From assembly GCA_023395615.1 (NCBI GenBank), contig JAEWYP010000095.1:1-53771 (forward strand): 53,771 bases of DNA, written 5' to 3'. Origin of the DNA: Bacillota bacterium. Lineage in GTDB: Bacteria > Bacillota > Clostridia > Christensenellales > Aristaeellaceae. Below the pieces are notes generated by a model. The model was not told where the DNA came from and did no database searches. It worked only from the letters and a program-made list of their open reading frames with translations. The translations under genes and the position numbers were made by a program. Below are positions 47,973-53,771 of this stretch, one piece after another (position 1 is the first letter of the stretch; each line of letters opens with the position of its first letter).

Positions 47973-50900
47973 ATGAACCCGATCGCCTTTTCCCCGGCTT
48001 TTCTGACCGACCCGGGACAGTTTGCGGTCGGGCGTCTGCCCGCCGTATCCGACCATGACGTTTACGCAAACGAACGCGAAGCCTGCGAAGGATGCAGCAG
48101 CCTGAGCCGACTGCTGGACGGTCACTGGCAGTTCCATTATGCCGAAACCCTTGCCGGGCGGCCGGAAGGCTTTGAAAAGCCTGATTACGACAGTTCCGGA
48201 TGGGGCGGCATTACCGTGCCAGGCCATATCCAGCTGCAGGGGTATGGGAAGCCGCAATATGTGAATACCCAATATCCATGGGATGGACACGAGGCGTTGC
48301 GTCCGCCGGAAATCCCTGCGCGTTTCAACCCCGTCGGCAGTTATGTGACCGCATTTACCGTTCCGGCCGACTGGGAGGGGATGCGCGTCGTTCTTGTGTT
48401 GCACGGGGTGGAAAGCGCCTGTTTCGTATGGGTCAACGGTGTTCCCATCGGATATGCCGAGGATGGTTTCACTCCTTCACGTTTTGACCTTACCCCGGCG
48501 CTGAAAGATGGCGAAAACCGCCTGGCCATACAGGTGTATCGCTTTTGCAGCGGCTCCTGGCTGGAGGATCAGGATTTCTGGCGTTTTTCCGGCATCTTCC
48601 GCAGTGTGGAGCTGCGTGCCGAACCTCGCGCACACGTGGAGGACCTTTTCGTTCACGCCCTCCCGGAAGAGGACCTGCGTTCCGCCACACTGTCGGCAGA
48701 GATAACGCTCTCGCTCCCCCGGGAAGAACCCGTTACCCTGCTGGGAACGCTGTTGGACGCAGAAGGAAGGACCGTGGATCGCTTCCCCCTGCCCACGCAG
48801 CCCCGAATTGTCTTTTGCCGAAAAATCACCGTTCTACGCCTGTGGAGCGCCGAACAGCCCAATCTGTATACCCTTCGTTTTACATTGTCCGCAGAAAACG
48901 GCGAGCCAATCGAGGTGGCGCAAACCGAAGTCGGGTTCCGTCGCTTCGAGCAAAAAAACGGTCTGCTGTGCCTGAACGGCAAGCGCCTGCTACTGCACGG
49001 CGTAAACCGGCACGAGTTTAGCCGCAGGCAGGGGCGTGCCCTGAGCGAGCAGGATATGCTGTGGGACATCCGCACCCTGAAAAGCAATAACATCAACGCC
49101 GTACGCACCAGCCACTATCCCAACAACAGCCTGTGGTACCGCCTTTGCGACCGGTACGGGCTGTACCTGATCGACGAAACCAATCTGGAAACGCACGGCA
49201 CCTGGATGGTGATGGGGAAAGTACTTCCGGAAAACGCGCTTCCCTCCAACCGGGAGGAATGGCGGCCCGCCTGCCTGGACAGGGCACAGTCCCTGCTGGA
49301 GCGGGATAAGAACCACGCCTGCGTGCTGTTCTGGAGCTGCGGCAACGAAAGCTATGGCGGCAGCGTACTCCACGCCATGTCGCAGTTTTTCCGCACACGC
49401 GACCCCGACCGACCGGTTCATTACGAAGGAATTTTCCACGACCGGCGGTATAACGATACCAGCGACGTGGAAAGCCAGATGTATACCACCGCGGCCAACG
49501 TGGCCGACTGGCTTAACATACATGACGACAAACCGTTCATCCTGTGCGAATACGCGCACGCCATGGGCAACAGCGTCGGCGGGTTAAAAGAATATCTGGC
49601 GCTGGAAGATCGTTATCCCCGCTATCAGGGCGGCTTCATCTGGGACTGGATCGATCAGGCGATCGAAACCACCCTGCCCGGTGGGAAACACGGTCTCGCC
49701 TACGGCGGTGATTTTTACGATCAACCGAACGACCGCAATTTCTGCGGCGACGGGCTGGTCTTCGCCGACCGCACGCCCACGCCAAAGCTGGCGGAGGTCA
49801 GCGCGCTGTATCAGGACGTGCACATCCTTCCGGACACACAGGGTGTAACCCTGCAAAACCGTTATCTGTTTGCTGATCTGGCCGGATATACCCTCTGGTG
49901 GCAGCTTACCCGCGATGGGGTCGCCGTAGCAGACGGTTTGCTTAACGATGTGACCGTGCAGCCGGGCGAAAGCCGCCATTTTCCGCTGCCCCTGCCCGAA
50001 ATGGAGCCGACAGGCGAATACGCCCTGCTGTGCGAGCTCCGCCTGAAGGCCGATACGCTATGGGCCAAGGCGGGTTACCCGCAGATGCGCGGGCAAACCG
50101 TGTTGCGTTCCGCGCCCGCTGAAGCCGCCCCAACCGTTCAACCCTACACCATTGTCAGAGGCGACGTGAACCTTGGCGCGCACGATGAACTGTTTGAGGC
50201 GCTGTACAGCCTGGCGGAACACGGACTGGTTTCGTTTGGCCGCGTCGGCGCGCCGCTGATAAATTTTCCGCCACGACCCAGCCTGTACCGCGCACCGCTG
50301 GACAACGACATGGGCAACCGTTTCCCGATGGATACGGCGCTCTGGCAGGTTTTCAGCCAGTTGTCACGGGCAAACACCGTCGCCGTGGATACAAAGAACG
50401 GTCAGCTGATCGTTCACGGCCGCTACGAATTGCCTTCGCTTACAGACGCGGCGCTGGAAGTGACCTATACGGTGCTGTCGGCAAACCGGATTCGGTTGGA
50501 TGCAACCATCGCAGCGCCACGGCGGGCGCTTCGGAACTTGCCGGAGCTTCCTGCGCTGGGGTTGAGCTTCCGGCTGCCGCGCGAGCTTGCAAACGTGCGC
50601 TATTACGGCCTGGGCCCTCAGGAGAACGAAACGGATCGCTGCGCGGGTGCGCTGCTTGGGATTTACCAGACGACCGCGGAGAAGAACCTGACCCCCTACC
50701 TGAAACCGCAGTATTGCGGCAACCGTACGGGCGTACGCTGGCTGGAGCTCAGCGACGGAGCCGGGCGCACCCTGCGCATAAGCAAAGTGGACGAATCGTT
50801 GATGGTTTCCGTGCTGCCATACAGCCAGGCAGAACTTACCAGCGCGCTGCACCGGCAGGAACTGCCCGATCCGGCGTATACCTGGCTGGACGTGGCGGCG

Positions 50901-51011
50901 GCTCGCTTCGGTGTGGGCGGCGACGACACCTGGGGCGCGCCGGTGCTGCCCGCCTATCGGCTGAAGGCCACGGAAACGCGCAAACTTTCTTTTGTTCTGG
51001 AAGCCCTGTAA
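47973..51011 (+). CDS. lacZ: Beta-galactosidase LacZ (GH2)
   Basis: A 1012-residue LacZ-type enzyme that hydrolyses lactose and other beta-galactosides. Domains in order are the sugar-binding jelly roll (about 40-220), an Ig-like domain, the TIM barrel from LLCLNGKRLLLHGVNRHEFS, a second Ig-like domain and the large C-terminal Bgal small-chain domain. The acid/base is Glu459 in FWSCGNESYGG and the nucleophile Glu526 in FILCEYAHAMGNS. LacZ length is normal (about 1020). The start at 47973 has AAGGAG upstream; the reading frame is open much further upstream, but without a ribosome site or homologous sequence. No signal peptide. It is divergent from the LacI gene and carries its operator. Confidence 0.95.
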   Translation: MNPIAFSPAFLTDPGQFAVGRLPAVSDHDVYANEREACEGCSSLSRLLDGHWQFHYAETLAGRPEGFEKPDYDSSGWGGITVPGHIQLQGYGKPQYVNTQYPWDGHEALRPPEIPARFNPVGSYVTAFTVPADWEGMRVVLVLHGVESACFVWVNGVPIGYAEDGFTPSRFDLTPALKDGENRLAIQVYRFCSGSWLEDQDFWRFSGIFRSVELRAEPRAHVEDLFVHALPEEDLRSATLSAEITLSLPREEPVTLLGTLLDAEGRTVDRFPLPTQPRIVFCRKITVLRLWSAEQPNLYTLRFTLSAENGEPIEVAQTEVGFRRFEQKNGLLCLNGKRLLLHGVNRHEFSRRQGRALSEQDMLWDIRTLKSNNINAVRTSHYPNNSLWYRLCDRYGLYLIDETNLETHGTWMVMGKVLPENALPSNREEWRPACLDRAQSLLERDKNHACVLFWSCGNESYGGSVLHAMSQFFRTRDPDRPVHYEGIFHDRRYNDTSDVESQMYTTAANVADWLNIHDDKPFILCEYAHAMGNSVGGLKEYLALEDRYPRYQGGFIWDWIDQAIETTLPGGKHGLAYGGDFYDQPNDRNFCGDGLVFADRTPTPKLAEVSALYQDVHILPDTQGVTLQNRYLFADLAGYTLWWQLTRDGVAVADGLLNDVTVQPGESRHFPLPLPEMEPTGEYALLCELRLKADTLWAKAGYPQMRGQTVLRSAPAEAAPTVQPYTIVRGDVNLGAHDELFEALYSLAEHGLVSFGRVGAPLINFPPRPSLYRAPLDNDMGNRFPMDTALWQVFSQLSRANTVAVDTKNGQLIVHGRYELPSLTDAALEVTYTVLSANRIRLDATIAAPRRALRNLPELPALGLSFRLPRELANVRYYGLGPQENETDRCAGALLGIYQTTAEKNLTPYLKPQYCGNRTGVRWLELSDGAGRTLRISKVDESLMVSVLPYSQAELTSALHRQELPDPAYTWLDVAAARFGVGGDDTWGAPVLPAYRLKATETRKLSFVLEAL

Positions 51012-51148
51012 TACGGTTTCAGCACAATAACTCTCCGATTTCTCAGCGGATCAAAGGATTGAAAACGTATTTCTGCCAGCCCGTGCATCAGTTTGCAGCC
51101 GGCTTTGCGGCTCCCGGAAAGAAGCTGAAAAGCACAAAACACAAGGTA

Positions 51149-51197
51149 AAATAACACAACCGGGCACATCGCTGGATATGCGTCCGGTTGTATTATT
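51149..51197. terminator. Bidirectional terminator between lacZ and the AlkZ-related gene
   Basis: ACAACCGG (51156-51163) and CCGGTTGT (51184-51191) pair perfectly; the inner GCACAT/ATATGC and the outer AATAA/TTATT extend the stem. It lies between convergent genes. Confidence 0.65.
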
Positions 51198-51246
51198 TAG
51201 CGCAGGCGCCGCGCACGGCCCTTTCGCACGGCATCGTTCCCAGTGC

Positions 51247-51954
51247 TCAGCCTTCAATAAACTTTTTCACTTTTTTGGGTTCCGCGTTCGGGTTCAGCCG
51301 CAGTACCTGCGCGGCGATCCGGGCAATCGCTTCTTCCCTGCCCATTTTTGCAGCCTGGGTTAGCACCGCTTCGCCCCAGAAATCCTCAACCGTGCAGAAC
51401 ACCGTGGAGGACCACCCGTATTCCTTCCCCGCGGCGGATGTTTTCTGCTGCCTGCCGCACATGGTAAGGTACATCTTCATTTGCAGCTCCACCAGCGCCC
51501 GCTCAAAACGGGAAGCATCCTCTTTGGCGATACCCGCCAGCGGTTTGATGGCATGCAGGGGCAACACGCCCTGACCGGCAACCGTTTCGTAAACCCGTTT
51601 GGCCAGATGGCTGATCCGCCCCGCCGCGTACGCCTCCGCAAGCGTTTCTCCTCCACGGCGGACAGCCAGAAAACTGGGAGCCCATTGTGCCGTAACATAC
51701 CCGCTCGCATTGAAAAACATCTTGGCGTACGCAATGTCTTTTCGCTCGTTCAGAACGCGCATCCGCCATTCCCACGGATCGGTTTCCGGGTCGCCTGTAT
51801 GCCAGCGAACCGGCGTATCATAGGGTGGCGTTTCGTCCCAGCTCCACGGTATAATGGAAAATATCCCCTTGTTGTTTCCGCCCCCCATGGAAAAGCCCGA
51901 GTCCAGTAAAACGCGGATAAAATCTTCATACCCGGCGATGCGTTCGTTCTTCAT
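51247..51954 (-). CDS. AlkZ-related winged-helix protein
   Basis: A 235-residue cytoplasmic protein. The segments WHTGDPETDPWEWRMRVL and AYAKMFFNASGYVT, followed by an Ala/Glu-rich helical C-terminus, match what I recall of the AlkZ-related family, distant relatives of the YcaQ/AlkZ interstrand crosslink glycosylases. I do not see the catalytic QxQ motif of true AlkZ, so a glycosylase activity is doubtful. AAAGGAG lies upstream of the start. The gene stands alone between convergent lacZ and the divergent glycosyltransferase. Function is otherwise unknown. Confidence 0.6.
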   Translation of the reverse strand: MKNERIAGYEDFIRVLLDSGFSMGGGNNKGIFSIIPWSWDETPPYDTPVRWHTGDPETDPWEWRMRVLNERKDIAYAKMFFNASGYVTAQWAPSFLAVRRGGETLAEAYAAGRISHLAKRVYETVAGQGVLPLHAIKPLAGIAKEDASRFERALVELQMKMYLTMCGRQQKTSAAGKEYGWSSTVFCTVEDFWGEAVLTQAAKMGREEAIARIAAQVLRLNPNAEPKKVKKFIEG

Positions 51955-52434
51955 CCCTCTGTTCTCCTTTCGGGCACGGGCCGCACCCGCGCGTCGAGCT
52001 TACCACTGTTCGGCGTTCCACCGCTTCAAAGGACCCGTCGCGCCTGTCCCCCGCGTTTCCGGCGTTGCATCAACGATCCCCGTTCCATTTTACGCAAATT
52101 GGGCAGACACCGCAACCGAAGATTATTCTGGATGCTTTTCTCTCATAATTTTTCGCACCATTTTACTAAAATTCTTACCAGATAGCCTTTTGATTTGTTG
52201 TTGCTTTTTTCACAAATCTGGTATTATGGGGGTTGGCATTTACTCATAAAACTGTTAAAATATACCTGTTGTTATCCATACTCTCTCTGGAAAAAAAGTG
52301 AATCCATATCCCGCGTGCTCTTGTGAAACGAGCTCCGTATTTTATGTTCTTAATGCGATTTCGCAGTTCACGCTCGTTCACAGGCAGCAACGATACCCCC
52401 GCCGGGGCGATCATCTATCGTGGAGGAAAAGGCG
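51955..52434 (+). promoter_or_regulatory. Divergent region with the glycosyltransferase promoter
   Basis: An A/T-rich gap without a gene. TTGGCA (52233-52238), a 17-base spacer and TAAAAT (52256-52261) make a plausible plus-strand promoter. TTGTTG...TATTAT slightly upstream, with an 18-base spacer, is an alternative. The leader to the start codon is about 165 bases. Confidence 0.5.
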
Positions 52435-53771
52435 TTGGCAAAGGTTTCGATCATCATTCCGGTATACAATGGGGAAGCTTATCTGGCCCAGAACCTGGAG
52501 AGTCTGGCATGCCAGACCTGCGGTGACTTTGAGGTGATCTACGTAGACGACGGCTCCACGGACCATACCCCGCAGATACTTCGGGATTTTGGGAAGAGTG
52601 ACCCCCGCTTTACTCTCCTGCAACAGCCACATTCAACCGCCGGAGACGCTCGCAACCTGGGCCTTAAGCATGCCACAGGGGAATACTGTCTGTTTCTGGA
52701 CGCGGATGATTTTTTCGATCCCGACCTGCTACAGGCGTCCACTGCCGTTGCGGATCAGACCGACGCGGATATAACGCTTTATACCTACGACCGTTACCAT
52801 AATGCGGACGGCACGTTCATCCCGCAACCCAACGGGCTGCAAACACGATGGATCGGTTCCCGTCCCGTTTTCTCCCGATGGGACCTTCCGGACCTGATCT
52901 TCAATGTTTCCACCGTCAGCGCCTGGACGAAGCTTTTCCGTCGTTCCTTCCTCACCCGTAATATGCTAGCTTTCCAGAGCCTGCACAACTCCAACGATGC
53001 GTTTTTTGTGTTGCTGGCTATGTCCAAAGCAGATCGGATTGCCTGGGTTGACCGTCCGCTCGTCCATTACCGGGTCGGTATCAAAGGAAACCTGCAAAGC
53101 AACAAGCACAACTCTCCCTGCGACTTTGTGTCTGCCTATCTCGCGCTGGGCGACGCTCTTCGGCGGGATGGGCTGTATGAGCAGGTTGCAGTCAGCTACC
53201 ACAAAGCGATGCTCAGCAGTTTTGCATACAACGTTCGCGGCGCGCAACTGGCCACCATTCGGGACGCGATTTATCACCGTTTTCTTCAGCCGGATGTTCA
53301 GGCGTTACACTTGATTGACTGCAGCGATCAGGAATGCCTGTATCCGGATGACCGAAACGTTATCGCCGGTTTTATGCTGGGCATGAAGCGGCAGGAGACT
53401 ACTGAAACGCCTGCTGTGCCCGTAAAAATCCTGCGGGCAGCCGAAAACGTTCATCTCCCGCATGTATCAGTTATCGTGCCGGTTTACCGAACGGAAGCCT
53501 ATCTCCGCGAATGTCTGGACAGCCTTATTCACCAAACGCTTACCGAAATTGAAATCATCTGCATCAACGACGGCTCTGACGACAGAAGTGAAGAAATCCT
53601 GTTGGAGTACGCGGCCGCCGATCCCCGCGTTGCCGTGCTGTCGCAGAGTAATCGTGGGTTGTCCGCCGCCCGCAACCGAGGCATGGAACACGCGAAAGGC
53701 GAGTACCTGTATTTTTGCGACAGCGACGATTACCTTGAGTTGGACGCGATGGAGAAACTATACCGGGAAGC
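52435..53771 (+). CDS. Tandem family 2 glycosyltransferase (partial, C-terminus outside the window)
   Basis: About 445 residues are visible. A first GT-A domain (KVSIIIPVYNGEAYLAQNLE, with DDGSTDHTP and the DxD motif in LFLDADDFF) covers about residues 3-210. A second GT-A domain begins near residue 345 (VSVIVPVYRTEAYLRECLD) with INDGSDDRSEE and FCDSDDY. Such two-domain enzymes build surface polysaccharides or teichoic-acid-like polymers at the cytoplasmic membrane face. The start is TTG at 52435, with GGAGG eight bases upstream; there is no in-frame ATG before the conserved N-terminus. The right edge cuts it. It probably opens a surface-glycan locus. Confidence 0.9.
   Translation, partial: MAKVSIIIPVYNGEAYLAQNLESLACQTCGDFEVIYVDDGSTDHTPQILRDFGKSDPRFTLLQQPHSTAGDARNLGLKHATGEYCLFLDADDFFDPDLLQASTAVADQTDADITLYTYDRYHNADGTFIPQPNGLQTRWIGSRPVFSRWDLPDLIFNVSTVSAWTKLFRRSFLTRNMLAFQSLHNSNDAFFVLLAMSKADRIAWVDRPLVHYRVGIKGNLQSNKHNSPCDFVSAYLALGDALRRDGLYEQVAVSYHKAMLSSFAYNVRGAQLATIRDAIYHRFLQPDVQALHLIDCSDQECLYPDDRNVIAGFMLGMKRQETTETPAVPVKILRAAENVHLPHVSVIVPVYRTEAYLRECLDSLIHQTLTEIEIICINDGSDDRSEEILLEYAAADPRVAVLSQSNRGLSAARNRGMEHAKGEYLYFCDSDDYLELDAMEKLYRE

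Noticed and set aside
1..53771. CRISPR arrays, tRNA or rRNA genes, insertion sequences, prophage or plasmid origins
   Set aside because: I saw no spaced repeat arrays, no cloverleaf-like sequences, no transposase or integrase genes and no terminal inverted repeats.

Overview
The window looks like a carbohydrate-utilisation region of a Gram-positive, probably anaerobic, gut- or rumen-type member of the Clostridia. This is inferred from YesM/YesN-type two-component genes, LplB/LplC-type sugar permeases that lack a dedicated ATPase, many AraC/LacI/DeoR regulators, strong GGAGG ribosome sites, moderately high GC content and dense fucose/arabinose/xylose/rhamnose/galactoside genes. I cannot assign a genus. 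Almost all genes on the minus strand are catabolic or transport operons. Plus-strand genes are mostly regulators and short transcription units.

Layout. 1-3211: fucI (cut by the window edge) and fucA, with a divergent AraC regulator. 3290-4315: a LacI regulator with its own promoter and operator-like boxes. 4535-8696: a coupled operon of response regulator, sensor kinase and a tandem ABC ATPase-like protein whose nucleotide-binding motifs are all lost. 9079-10551: orphan araA with an AraR-like box on its promoter. 10871-13164: Rieske oxygenase plus UvsE. 13248-16285: GH39 xylosidase and a xylulokinase, preceded by a promoter/structured leader/terminator arrangement (16391-16543). 16571-24082: RbsABC-type sugar importer with two FGGY kinases and a class II aldolase. 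24511-26572: DeoR regulator divergent from a lone rhaD. 26888-38861: a ten-gene, largely ATGA-overlapped operon with a lectin-fold protein, an LplBC/SBP importer, five predicted hydrolases (one apparently dead) and an MFS transporter, divergent from an AraC regulator. 40052-51011: a galactoside regulon with a second LplBC/SBP importer, two GH2 enzymes and a LacI regulator, tied together by three copies of a GTAACCGGTTAC-like operator. 51247-51954: an AlkZ-related protein. 52435 to the end: a tandem glycosyltransferase cut by the window edge.

How it works together (inference). Oligosaccharides and sugars enter through three ABC importers. They are cut by GH39 and GH2 enzymes, isomerised (FucI, AraA), phosphorylated (three FGGY kinases) and split by class II aldolases (FucA, RhaD, FBA-like). 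Each block has its own local regulator. In several cases I could match operator-like repeats in the DNA to the adjacent regulator.

The most unusual parts are the two-component operon with the inactive ATPase, the ten-gene hydrolase/importer operon that contains no glycosidase, and the attenuator-like leader of the xylulokinase/GH39 operon.
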